DNA of 64,000 nt, taken from positions 62,001-126,000 of the forward strand of contig JAJEKV010000260.1 in the NCBI GenBank assembly GCA_021234155.1. The letters are read 5' to 3'. The stretch comes from Isoetes taiwanensis. Its lineage: Eukaryota; Streptophyta; Lycopodiopsida; Isoetales; Isoetaceae. The position numbers and the translations under genes are program-made. The notes under the pieces are model-generated. The model was not told where the DNA came from. It saw nothing but the letters and a program-made list of their open reading frames with translations, and made no database searches. This document shows positions 10,420-21,000 of the stretch, piece by piece (the first letter of the stretch is position 1; every line of letters begins with the position of its first letter).

Positions 10420-11893
10420 GGGAGCAGTGCATCACGGCCATTTTATATTAAAATTATGGGGTGTCCAAACTTCCATGTTGTTAGCATTGCAAAAGCATTG
10501 CACGATTTGGAACATGGTTTTAATGGAGATGTTCATTCTTGTAAACCATTGCAATATCTCTTCAAGGCATTGCATGACACTGCTCCCATAAAACTAGAGG
10601 ATTTGACCATAGGAAGGATGAATGGGTCAGCACCTTCAATTCATGTGAAACCCAATACCGGGGCGCCAACTACCCAAGAAGCTCTTGCAACTTGACAATT
10701 GTGTGGTCAGAATAAAAATAGATACGTGTTTGCATACTATTCATATCTTACATGGGTTGGAGTGTTTGAAATGGTCTATGTTGGATACTTGATGCCTGGC
10801 CACACTCACGAAGACATTGATGCAATGTTTGGGCATTATAGGATCAAATTACAGAAAAGTAATATCACTACCTATCCGAGGCTTTTGGAGCTATTTAAGT
10901 AGCGTTCTTCACCTCCTCCTATTGGTTCATTGATACAAGAAGTCCCCGACTGAAAAGAGTTCATAGAGGGTTATGCTCGTGAAGACCTTATTGGGCATAG
11001 TGCTCCATTGCAATTTAAGTTTTGGGTGAAAAATAGAAAGCCAATAATGCAATACAAGATGAGGGCTGAAGATCCTGTGTGGAAACCGAAAGATAATGAT
11101 ATATTGATTTGGAAAGAGGATGTGGCAAGTGAATCAATGGTGCCGATGGGAGAGCCTAAGGCTATGAAACCATTAGGAGAAGTGAAGGACTGTGAATGGA
11201 CTATGGAAGGGATAATAGAGTATATAAAGTATTGGGAGAAATCCTTATCAGATAAACACATAGCACCAGAGAGAAGAGAGTGTAATGAAGCACTTTTAAA
11301 TTATTGGAATGAAGTTCATATACTTTTAGGGAGTTTGGACACAAGTAGTAGTGTCCTTCGAGAGGGTTGGCTACCTCAAGGTCAATGGAGGTTCGACCAT
11401 GGTCAATTCCAACCTTATCAGCGGCCGATTCACTTGATGACAGAGGAGTCTGAAGAGGAGGTGGAAGAGGAAGAAGAGCACTATGCTGGATCTAGAAAAG
11501 AGGGTCCCTAAGATGGATTTGAAGGATGGTCAATATTTGATCGTCAGGCCATCAGATGAAGATACTTATCCTATTTCGTTAGAGTATACCGTCTCGAGCA
11601 TTTGTAGGGAAGCTAATAACCCTAACAGAAACAAGGTGCATATAGAGTGGTGGCGCCCAGTAAGTGGAAAAAGAGTCATTACTGAAAAAGAGCGCTACAA
11701 AGATTGTTTTAATAAGCAATGGAAGTATGATGCAAGTGATCCGCCCCAATGGGTGGAAATAAAATCCGTGTTAATGTCATGGAACATCAGAAAGGGCAAG
11801 GTGGATCCAAGAAAGGGGTACATGAAGATTCCAATCTCGGTGAAGAATAAAGTTCTGAAGTCACTAAAGAAGATAGCCGAACAAGCAAAATAA
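10420..11893 (+). pseudogene. DUF7869-like protein gene relic
   Basis: Frames 10456-10695, 10699-10902, 11008-11511 and 11483-11893 together describe one protein. The N-terminal part has KIMGCPNFHVVSIAKALHD. The centre has LLQLDNC (reading near 10680) followed after a one-base shift by GQNKNRYVFAYYSYL, and then GHTHEDIDAMFGHYR. This LDN...NKNR...GHTHEDID pattern resembles the DUF7869 domain, a widespread probably transposase-derived plant domain. The C-terminal half has an acidic tract (about 11440-11480, EESEEEVEEEEE) and a basic tail rich in Lys. Stop codons at 10693, 10900 and 10951 and at least two frameshifts break it. No function is known to me. It could be a decayed DNA-transposon gene or a domesticated relative. 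Confidence 0.6.
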
Positions 11894-12713
11894 AGTACGG
11901 GGGTCTATGAGTATCTTATGATGTGAATCTTACTTTCATTGTAAATCCTACTTTCAGTGTATGAGTATCTTACTCTCATTGTCAATGAATATAAATGTGT
12001 TGAGTTACATCTACTTGAATGTGGAATACTGGTTTGTGATTAAGTAAGTGTTGACTTGTAATTTGAGACCTGTTAGAATTAAGGCTGATAATAAAAAGTA
12101 TTTACATGCAATTCCACATTGTTGAAATTGGGGTTGTCACTATTTGTACATTTCAAAATGATAGAATAATTTCAAAATAACGGAATCGTGGTTCATGCGT
12201 TTTTTTGCTCAAAATTCTAATGGCCATTGATCTGGCACAATACCCAGAACATCCGCCAGATCAATGGTGGGGAATAAAACCTAACCGTGACATGGTGGGG
12301 AATAAAACCTAAACGTGACGCCATAATACTTTGAATAAGACGAATAGATAAACAGGTAATGAATCAAGGATTTAGACTAGAATAATATGCCCTATAATAA
12401 GATGAATGCCATTTTTGCATTATGGATCCCTTGGGCTATCATGCTTTTTGAGATTAATCCCGTATCTTTTAAGTAAAAAAGTTGCTTTTTTTTTCACAAG
12501 TACAACACAATTGGACAAAGTATGGTACCTCCAACCATATATACATATGGAATACAAGTTGGATTGATGCTACCTAGGAGAACCATTGAATGGAGTGCAT
12601 TACTCTATAAATCGAGTTAAGCTACATATCTAGTTTGCATGAAGCTTGCCAATGCATAATGATGCACAATTGTGACCTTGACAACAAAATTTCTGTTTGA
12701 TTTATGCCATGAA
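11894..12713. other. intergenic, with a 13-bp inverted repeat and a 28-bp tandem copy
   Basis: No coding region is visible. CCATTGATCTGGC at 12224-12236 is matched by its exact reverse complement GCCAGATCAATGG at 12255-12267, able to form a hairpin with an 18-base loop. Right after it, ATGGTGGGGAATAAAACCTA is repeated in tandem at about 12264-12319. The rest is AT-rich sequence between the DUF7869-like relic and the 3' end of the reductase gene. Confidence 0.6.
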
Positions 12714-12794
12714 ACAAGCAACGAATCTTCTTTTCCAACTGACAACCTGTTCTTCTGAACATATATTACCACTGCTGTAGTTTCAGGATCATTG
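12714..12794 (-). pseudogene. partial duplicate of the reductase last exon
   Basis: Bases 12714-12757 match 12798-12842, and 12764-12791 match 12901-12926, of the adjacent last exon, with a few substitutions. The roughly 60 bp between these two parts in the real exon are missing from this copy. The copy sits immediately downstream of the reductase stop codon, so it would be part of the 3' UTR or just beyond it. It is a local tandem duplication that then lost its middle. Confidence 0.8.
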
Positions 12795-14415
12795 AACGAG
12801 CAATGAATCTACTCTTTTCCAGCTGACAACTTGTTCTTCTGGAATCCCAGCATCATCAAGGAGTTTCTGTAGTTCCTTTTGATCAGATGCTTCAGCACAC
12901 ACTACCACTGCTGTAGTTTCAGGATCGTACTCAATGTCATCGGCATCCCATAGGTCAGAGAGCGAGCCAACATGTCCATCCCATGGTTCTCCTTCTGTTG
13001 CATCAACTGTCACGCGAAGCTTGACCTTTCTTTGAGCCCAGTCGCCAAACCTTTTCTGTAAATTATACTTTTGATATTAGAATTGTTATATGCAGACATC
13101 CATAACATGCAAGAGACACAGGTCTAAGAGGAATCATGAGCTTGAAAGACAATTGAACATAGCAGCACTGAACCATTAGCATACCCTGAATGCTAGCTTT
13201 GATGGTTTTGGTGCTGCATAATACAGGCGAACATCGGACCGCAATTTTAGATTGAGGCTCCCATAATTTGCATCATGTGCTTCTATGATAGAACGAGCAG
13301 TAGATATTCCTCTTCCAGTGGCAAAGAAGAGAAGAGTTGTTAATTTCACAACCATTACAGACCTCAAATCTATTCCAGACAAATCAAATGGTCCAAGGTA
13401 AACTTGGTCTCCTGCATGAAACACAATAAATGTTAAATGCAAGTTATGACCGAACAAGAGACTGCTTAAGTCCAACAAAATGACTCTTCATGACCTTTTT
13501 TCAAATTGAAAATCTGATCAGAGTCTTCCTTTAACACATGAAGGTCAAGAGGAGCTCTAACAGATAGTGAGTAGTTTGAAATTTTTGTTGTGCCAGCAGG
13601 AACATCTCCTCGAGCCTTATAAATGACAGCATCATTCACTTCCTTAGGAAATGGAGGGCTAGAGACTGGTATCTTGATCACATTACCATCTCCAATCTTA
13701 ACTTGTGCAAACTGCCCTGGTATGGTGTAGGCCTTATCCAGGGGGACTAGCTGCAGAAGCAAACTATTGAGAATATTAAAGGAATTTTCTTCTTGTTCCA
13801 TCATTTATAGAATTAGCCATGCATAGTTGAGTACAGAGAGAGATAAAAGTAGCTCCATGACATACGGCCCCGATCATAAAACAAAAGATTTCTAAGAAAT
13901 CAGCTGCATGCTTTAATGCTGAGCAAGAAAATGGTTAAGCTCTGAGATTTCGCAATTCCAGTGTACAAATCACTCATGACATGCGGATTTTTCTTTCCAT
14001 GGTGAGATTTTTTAGATATGCAGCTTGAACACAGAAAAGCATCAAAACAAGAAGTTTTAGGGCAAAGTTATCTAACCTCACGCGAGCATTCGGCATCTAG
14101 AGTAATACATCGAGCGCCATCAGCAACATCTTGCACACAGGTAACAGTAGCAAGATTGAAATCCTGGGGTTCGGTGGGTTCCAACTCCGTCAATGTAAAA
14201 GGTATTTCCTCGACCACCGGAGGCTGATATCTTTTGCGAAGTGGGGTCTCGATTCCTGCTGCAGAACATCTCCATTGCAACCTGATTCCTGCGGTTTTAG
14301 CAGGAATAGCAAACCCATTACACCATTTCCATGTTAGTGTAGAGAGGGATGAGCTAATGCTTTGGAAGGAACAGGCTATGGAGGTACGATGAGCCGGAGG
14401 TGCTGCCATAGCCAT
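12789..14415 (-). CDS. chloroplast-type FAD/NAD(P)H oxidoreductase, pKIWI502-like, four exons
   Basis: Spliced minus-strand gene. Exons are 14415-14077, 13750-13495, 13411-13185 and 13055-12789; all three introns are GT-AG and the joined frame is 362 residues with no internal stop. Residues 1 to about 60 are rich in Ala, Ser and Thr with few acidic residues, as in a chloroplast transit peptide. The FAD-binding barrel carries PGQF (124-127) and SSPPFP (143-148). The NAD(P)H-binding half carries FATGRGIS (228-235), corresponding to the GTGxG loop, and DVRLYYAA (258-265). The C-terminal half has WDGHVGSL and VVVCAEASDQKE. This is the ferredoxin-NADP reductase fold as in the kiwifruit protein pKIWI502; the electron acceptor is unknown. 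Residue order and phases (0, 1, 0) support the model. The start is the first ATG; MAMA offers a second at codon 3. The acidic, unbroken C-terminus argues that it is functional. Confidence 0.88.
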
Positions 14416-14655
14416 ATCTTACCCCCTACAAAATCCGCCAATCTTAGCCGTCCATATCATGAGCATCAACAATTAATTAAGACCTTAGTATTACTTAATT
14501 TAATGTAATCCTACCTTATCTTGCCGGGGCCGGGTCAAAATGGAGGATACGGACGAGTCGATTATAGACGGGGTCTTAAAGAAGACTACCAGGTCTTCTA
14601 AGGAGTCCATTGAGTCCATTGCTGCCGAGTGTTCTTAGTAATGATGCACTCGTAT
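14416..14655. promoter_or_regulatory. upstream region of the reductase gene
   Basis: Only about 240 bases separate the reductase start codon from the 3' tail of the next LINE. I see no clear TATA box on the minus strand. The promoter is probably short or overlaps the LINE 3' end. Confidence 0.3.
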
Positions 14656-16061
14656 CACTACAGAAATGAAATGAAATGTTTTATAGATCACGTCTATGAG
14701 ACCATCAGGTCTAGAAGGCGATATACAAGTCAGTTTTTTGCATATAATTAAAACTCTAATATACCCTCAATCAGGGCATCATTAGTCTCACTACTCTCTT
14801 TCTCATATAATTCTAGTAGGTGTTTATAGTTTGTTATTGACATGTCCCTCACTTTCATCACTTCTATCAAGTAGTCACTGATAGTTGCAGCTGGCAGCGC
14901 AAAGAACTCATATAAAGAGATCCCGATAGGAATACCCATCTGTCTCCTTAAATTTTCATATGCAAGACAGCGACGAATAAGGTGTGCCTCATCCTCCAGT
15001 ACATCAGCTCCACATGTTTTTACAGTATCGTAAGTTTTGGGAGATTCCCCATCTACCAACCTCCACTCCCAAGTGATGTGAACTTAATCTTAGTCTGCAC
15101 AATAAATATCTTTTAAAGTAAGACAGCTTATCCAAGAGATGCGGTGCTTCTCCAAGTGCTGGATTAATTTCTTTTTTGTAAAATGCCATTTTCGTGCCTG
15201 CATTATGCCAAGATTTTTCTCTAATATTCCCATTCCCTTAGCTCATCCTCCTCTGATGGCATATCTTCTAGCACCATTCCCCACTTACCCAACCATTTAC
15301 TCACTTCATTATACCATCCCTTAAGACTACTATGTATCATTGCAAGCCTCGGTAGCCTATCAGCATCCATATCATGGACCTTTTGCACATATTTGAGCGT
15401 CATAAATAATGCTACAGCTTCTAACATCTCCATCCCTGCTTCAGCCAACATCATATGATACGGGGTTTGCATTTTAACCCCTAGTTCTGCCAGAAGAAAT
15501 TTCTTTTGAATTTTCTCAACTCTTTTCCACATTTCTTGGGAGAGCTCGGCCCCCAAACCTCACATCCCAGATAAACACAACCGTCTCCACCAAGGTTTGA
15601 TATAACATTTTCTTGGGTTTCAGTCTACAATCCTCAAGCCAGATTTTCACAGATCGCAGATAGTGCCTTAATCCCAAAGATCAAGACGCCTAACCGCCTT
15701 TGTTCCACCCATAATTGTGGTCCACTATAAGCCCTAAATATTTATATGTGTCTCAGAATTATGAACTCGCTTTTCCAAAAATGAGAATTTTAGTCTTATT
15801 CAAATTCACCGCATTTTAGTAGCATCACGTAAATTGGCTAATGCCTCCAAGTGCCTCTCTCAGATATCGTGGTAACTCCGAGCAAGGATAACAATATCAT
15901 CTCGCATATAAGAGTAGAATAAGCAAGTATCCTGCAAGTGTAGTCCCCCCTCCACTATGTCTCTGCATCCACATCTCCAACTGGTCTATATATATCCCAA
16001 ATAATGTAGGGGATAAAGGGCATCCTTGCTTCACTCCAATGTTACTAATTATCTCTGCTTT

Positions 16062-17036
16062 ACAGGATTTGTTTAGCGGAAAAAAGATAGACCGACATCA
16101 AGGTTCTCGAAGCTCTGTGGCACCCCTATGTGATCCATGTATTCCCAAATGTTCCCTCTTCTTAGCATATCGAAAGCTTTAGTAAGATCCACAAAGCAAG
16201 CAAAGAGTGGCTTTTTTCTTCACATCATCTATCACTGCTCTCATAGTAATTAAGTGGTCTAGTATAGACTTGTTAGGTCTAAAACCTGCTTGTCCCGATG
16301 CTCTAACATTGTGCATCTCTGCCCAATCACTTAACTTTATCTCTATAAGCTTGGCAAATAATTTTGAAAACAAACTGCTTACCATGATCATTCTATAGTT
16401 GCTTTCGCTGACATCTCCTGCTTTATGGATTGGTACCACTCTATTGACTTGCCATGTGTGAGGTAAGCCTTCAACCAACGCTCTATTCATCATTTTCGTG
16501 ATGACACTGATTACAGCTGGACCAGCCCATTTTATCATCTCTGCCATCAACCCAAGTGCATCAGCTGTCTTGCCACACGAAAGTGATTTCAGCCCTTCAA
16601 ATATATCTGCATCTGAAAAAGTGAGATTATCACCTTGTCTGTCCATTTCTTCATGCAATCCCGCTACGTGATATAGTTTATGCAGTTGTTGTAATAAACT
16701 ATCCACATCTAAAAGACTAGTCTGTTGTTTTATGGCCTTCAACCTTGCCCAGAATTTATTTGGCTGTGATAACAATTCACTTACCAGTGTTTTCTGTTTG
16801 GTTTGGTAGTATGCTCGTTTTTTCCTCCTCACTAATTGTCGATATTCCTTCTGAACCTTGCCTTTATCTTCCTGTGTTGTAGTCTTAAATTCCAGCCTCT
16901 TACTTTTACATTCCGTGTCATACCACCCATTACATGGCAATCCTTTCAATGCACGACGAGGTATGAAGCATTTCTGAGCCACCTCAAGTAATATAGAGGT
17001 AAGCATCGTGTCCAATCTACTAAGTTCTCCGGCCAT
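16062..17036 (-). pseudogene. LINE reverse transcriptase (non-L1 clade)
   Basis: The open frame 17036-16179 encodes the linker and reverse-transcriptase start. Motifs are KTADALGLMAEMIKWAGP, VNRVVPIHKAGD, NYRMIMVSSLFSKLFAKLIE, GQAGFRPNKSILDHLITMR and VKKKATLCLLC. After a frame change near 16180 it continues as FRKAFDML, then IGVKQGCPLSPTLF, and near 15900 YADDIV. The GQAGFR...DHLITMR box differs from plant L1 elements, which read QxAFxxxRxILDN in this place. The active-site Asp residues survive, but the frame is interrupted several times after 16180, so no protein is made. Confidence 0.82.
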
Positions 17037-18000
17037 GTAAGCTCCTTAGCATTTTGCTCGCATATCTTCTTAAAGATACTCATCTTATGTGGATCCATGT
17101 TTATCCTAGTTTGTGTTTCTGGATTAGGTGTGTTTATAACACCCTGGTCCTGAAGTCTTAAATGCACCACAATTGGGAAGTGATCAGAAGTTGGTATGCC
17201 ATCATCGATACTCAAGTCACTAATGCTATCCACCATATGGATCCCTGTCATAACCAGATCAACAACACTTGATCCAATTCCCATAACGCCTTTAGATGTA
17301 CATTTCTTTGGTTGAGGAAATTTACTGATACCATTCAGTACAATTAAGTCTAAACCGCTGCACATATTCAAAAGATGCATACCTTGTGGCTGCACATCTT
17401 TGGATTGATCCTCTGTGGCTCTATCCCATCCATTTGCCTGCAAGTCCGCCTCATCCAGTTTTTCCATCCATATAGGATCTCCTGATCCGGCCATTAAATA
17501 AGCTTGCTCATTAGCGATTTTGGCATTAAAATCTCCCATTAAAAGGATATCTCCATGTCTCCCTAGATCCAGCACATCTTGTTCCAGATGGTGGAAAGGG
17601 TCATCTTTATCCATCTCTCCCACCATATAAGTGGGGGACTCTCTAGGCGGATAGTAACAGCCAGCTATATAGATATTTCTATGTGAACCTGCAACTTTTA
17701 GCCAAATATGTTCCTTCACAGAATTCTTCTTAGCTATAGAAAACATATGTTTGATGTTGCTACTGAACTGAATGCATTAAGGTAAATCCGTGAATTTCTG
17801 GTAAACCATGTTCTTCATGCTCGTGTGTCTCTCAAGTAAAAATACAACATCCCGTGATTCGAGAACATCGTTGAGAAATGCAACCTCTTCTACTTTCCCA
17901 TTGATGTTCCACGTGGCAGAACCTCGATGGTCTTTATTCCTATTCGTAATAATCGCTTTCCCATTTCTTAGGAAAGCTTTCTTTGCCGCTTCTGTTTGGC
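16946..18000 (-). pseudogene. LINE apurinic-type endonuclease
   Basis: The minus-strand frame from about 18000 gives GSATWNINGK and LESRDVVFLLERHTS, matching the N-terminal strand of an AP-type endonuclease. After a stop at about 17762 the frame 17746-16946 continues with YIAGCYYPPRE, ILLMGDFNAK (catalytic Asp/Asn), VVDLVMTG and IPTSDHFPIVV (catalytic SDH). In LINEs this domain nicks target DNA to prime reverse transcription. One stop codon separates the halves, so it was active until fairly recently relative to its 3' end, which is far more damaged. Confidence 0.82.
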
Positions 18001-18249
18001 TTCCTTTACTTTCTCGTATTTCTTCTTTTCTTTGAGCAAGCCGTGCAAAGGTAAGATCATCATTTATCCAGATATTTTTGCCCTTTTAAAGCAAAGCGTT
18101 GATACATCACTCATTTTTGTTTCTTCATTTGCAAATTTCACAAGTCGCTATGATCTCCAATTTGTTTTCTTTTCCTACCCTCAGATGCATTTATTATGCC
18201 TTCCCCTCATTAATGCAAATGATGTCCAAAAAATTCCCCAACTTCCTCT

Positions 18250-19011
18250 TTAGTGTTTTCATCCTCTTTTTCGGGTAAGCCCGCAATTCGAGATATTCAA
18301 GGCCCGCTTCCCTTTGTTCCTCGCTTTTCTAAAGTAGATCATCCATTCTCGTCATTCAATTTATTAACTACATCCGTACAACTTTCATAGTCATCTACTC
18401 CCCGATATGTGGCAACATGTATTTCTTTCATGTTTGTTATCTGTTGCATAAGAGAGAGGTTTTCTTGCTTCAAAACATGAATGGAGTCTACCATACCCTT
18501 GCGTGAGTTCCAATACCTTTGCCTTTTGCAGTTAGTTTCCTTTCTTGTCCGCTCCATCATTTCCGTAATCTTGAGCATCAGAGTTCGAGATGCCGACATC
18601 TAATTCAACATCTGGCATAAAACTGATTGCATCCCTGCGATATTTGCTGAGAGTGTTGTTTCAGACATGATCCCAAGTGCCGAATTTATCACAGAAATTC
18701 CAGCCCCTGCTGTTGAATTTACTACTTGATTTGTAATCCTGTGCCTTACAAAGAAAGCTGATCCTGTCAAAACAGATGTCGGAAGATTCATTGCCCCAAC
18801 CTCTATCGCCGGAATCTGATTCCCAAACCCTCAGAGGTACCAAGGCTGAAACCCTCAGTGAAGTATTTGTTGTTCCCAAACCCCTATAGCAGCCTTTGGG
18901 TGCCGGAATCACACGGCCAGGAAACCCCTGTTGCCACATGAGGTACTTCCGAGCTCTCATCAGACGACGATGTGTCTGAGTCCGACAGCCCCAACTCATT
19001 GTTTTTTGCAA
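18250..19011 (-). pseudogene. LINE ORF1-like region with coiled coil
   Basis: Frames 18791-18600 and 18599-18339 are adjacent and in the same phase, separated only by one stop codon. They give a region rich in Ser/Ala, then a Lys/Glu/Leu-rich helix (KITEMMERTRKETNCKRQRY...VLKQENLSLMQQ) that looks like a coiled coil. It sits just upstream of the endonuclease, where LINE ORF1 RNA-binding proteins lie. No Cys-knuckle is visible. Assignment is by position and the coiled-coil appearance. Confidence 0.45.
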
Positions 19012-19156
19012 CCCTTACTTTTTCTGCGCTTTTTTTAAACGTCTTTTATCTTTTTCGGGTGTCGGAGTCCACATCCTTCATCACCTAGGTAAGCACTGTG
19101 AGCTTGATGAAGACCCAGCCACGCCCCCTTCTTTGCCCTTGTCTTATGCGCCATCG

Positions 19157-19197
19157 CCAGAGAGAGAGAGAGAGGGAGGGAGGGAGGGAGGGAGAGC
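19157..19197. repeat. (AG)n-(GGGA)n microsatellite
   Basis: AGAGAGAGAGAGAG followed by repeated GGGA. Simple sequence repeat. Confidence 0.9.
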
Positions 19198-19642
19198 ACA
19201 CAATATTGATTGTTGTTAGATATACAAGAAATTTATTGTGGCGGCCTTGCATTTCTCTCTACGGATTCATTGGATTGAACTCATTACTATCCAACATTTA
19301 ATAATGCATTTAAGACCCTCCACCATGAACATTCCTTCTAGACTTGCTTAGGTTTAGGATTCTCCTACATTATCTTAAACAATATTCCCAATATTTCCAA
19401 AATATGTCAAGATTCTCTTAGAAATGTCAAATGTGAGAAAATAAGGGGTTACATAATCCTTTCACATTGAAGAAGTTACACATTTATCGCACACTTGAAG
19501 GGGTTTACTTGCCATAATTTGGCATTGTAGAGAGATGTATTCTACATCCACTCTTCTTTAAAAGTTCCAAAGGTTTTTACATTAAAGTAGATTGTTTATG
19601 CAAGTAGACATGTACATAAAAGGGATTTGGCATTCTATTATA
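19198..19642. other. no gene seen
   Basis: AT-rich, with several stops in each frame. It lies between the LINE 5' side and the Helitron-type terminus. Confidence 0.5.
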
Positions 19643-19672
19643 CTAGTAACGGGTGCCCGGCATTGCCGGGCA
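19643..19672 (-). mobile_element. Helitron-type 3' terminus
   Basis: Read on the minus strand, the stretch is a perfect 8-bp-stem hairpin TGCCCGGC-AAT-GCCGGGCA, then 7 bases, then CTAG followed by T. This hairpin-plus-CTRR end before a T is the diagnostic 3' end of Helitrons, rolling-circle DNA transposons that insert between A and T. The element body would extend to higher coordinates. I could not identify a matching 5' TC end, and no Rep/helicase gene is seen, so it is a non-autonomous or truncated copy. A diverged copy of the subterminal sequence lies at 24353-24520. Confidence 0.7.
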
Positions 19673-21000
19673 TAAGTACGGTTTCATTGTAGGAATTGGA
19701 CTTCATTGCATTTGTAGATGATGTTGCCTCATGTTGCATTTGAATAATTTGTAGGTGTCCTATGGGTTCACTTTCACGTTGTGTAGAAGTTTGAATGACA
19801 TCACTTCGAAGGAAAACATACATGTAAACAATTTGGATTGCTTTACATCTTGGCTTTGGCAGAAGCAATGGGACTCTGCATATTCTCATTCCAAAATGGC
19901 AAGACTTCTCCACTTCTAAATATGACCCTTTTTTCGTAGTCATGTGCAGTGAAATCATTCTACATGGTTTATTGGCATCAAAGTTGCAATCACTTTTGTG
20001 GAAACTTGTATAGCACGCCACTATTTATGAGGACAATTCTAAAATGGTAGGCCTTTTGATAAGCTATTCCTTTCGACAAATACTGTGCATTTTGGGCATC
20101 AATTGCATTTCTTCAACTATGAAGTTGTAGACAAACTTATAATACCTAGCTATACTTGAGATAGAGCAAAGTGAGAAACAGGAGAAGGGAGATATTAATG
20201 ATTGTTTGGTGTTGCGGACTTTGCCAATGAAATGTTAAGCTGGGTTTGTTACATAGATGCCAATGTTATAGTTAGCTTTAATAGTATGTTACAATAATGT
20301 TAAGGACTCTAGAAGACAATCTGGTTGTATTGAAGTGGCATCTAGGGTTGTGATTTGTGTAAGGAAGCTCTAGAGCAAATTAACTTGCGAGATTAATGAA
20401 TAATGAGTTACTGTCTACAATATGCTTTCCCATATTCGAATAGACCAAACATTTCATGTTCAAAATAACACTTTTAAATTGCATATAAACTTCCACGTTT
20501 TTAGTTTCGTATTGTGGGAGGGCCTTCTCGCAATGGTTGGGACTATGATTTTGATGTCGTATTGTATGGAAAAGGGTATATTTTGCCATGTTTGAGCAGC
20601 TTAATTGCGTTTAGTGGTCACGTTGCTATTTTGGTGTGTTTTTGACTTTTTTTGCTATGATTGGAAAAGAAAAAGTATTTGTACAGTGTGGATAAAAGGA
20701 CACGCTCCTTTCTATTTTGCGGAGCGTGGAGGGCAGAGGCGTGCAATCCAGGGCTTTGCAAATCCGATTGACAATGGATCGTTGCTCTTCATATTCTTGT
20801 GTTGAAGGGCATGCTTGGCGTGAAGATCCCTCGTTCCTGGTTGTTGCCAAACAGTGGCAAAGGATTGATTCTGGCTTCTTGTCCAGATTCTTGTCAAGCA
20901 GCTGCTTACCCAAATTCTTAGGTTTGGTTTGTTAGAAAGCGGCTTCTCAGGTATCTGATCGGTGCCCAGGTTTGAGGATGGGCGGATGGGTGTACATGGC
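19673..21000. other. probable Helitron interior, no gene recognised
   Basis: A low-GC stretch internal to the Helitron-type end. TGTAGATGATGTTGCCTCAT near 19711 recurs in diverged form near 24482. No coding region is recognised; the short frames near 20600-20935 overlap in several phases and lack family features. Confidence 0.4.

Larger units (their letters stand above)
14663..19035 (-). mobile_element. LINE with AP endonuclease, non-L1 clade, (ATTTC)n tail
   Basis: A minus-strand non-LTR element running from an ORF1-like region (about 19035-18250) through endonuclease (about 18000-17050), reverse transcriptase (about 17040-15900) and a C-terminal domain (about 15560-14750) to a 3' tail. The tail reads TATAAAACATTTCATTTCATTTC on the minus strand (14663-14678 is the GAAAT repeat on the plus strand). 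Instead of a poly-A it ends in a pentanucleotide microsatellite, shared in type with the LINE fragments at 37738 and 48509. The order ORF1-like, endonuclease, reverse transcriptase is complete, but many frame breaks occur. The element lies 250 bp upstream of the reductase gene. Confidence 0.83.
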
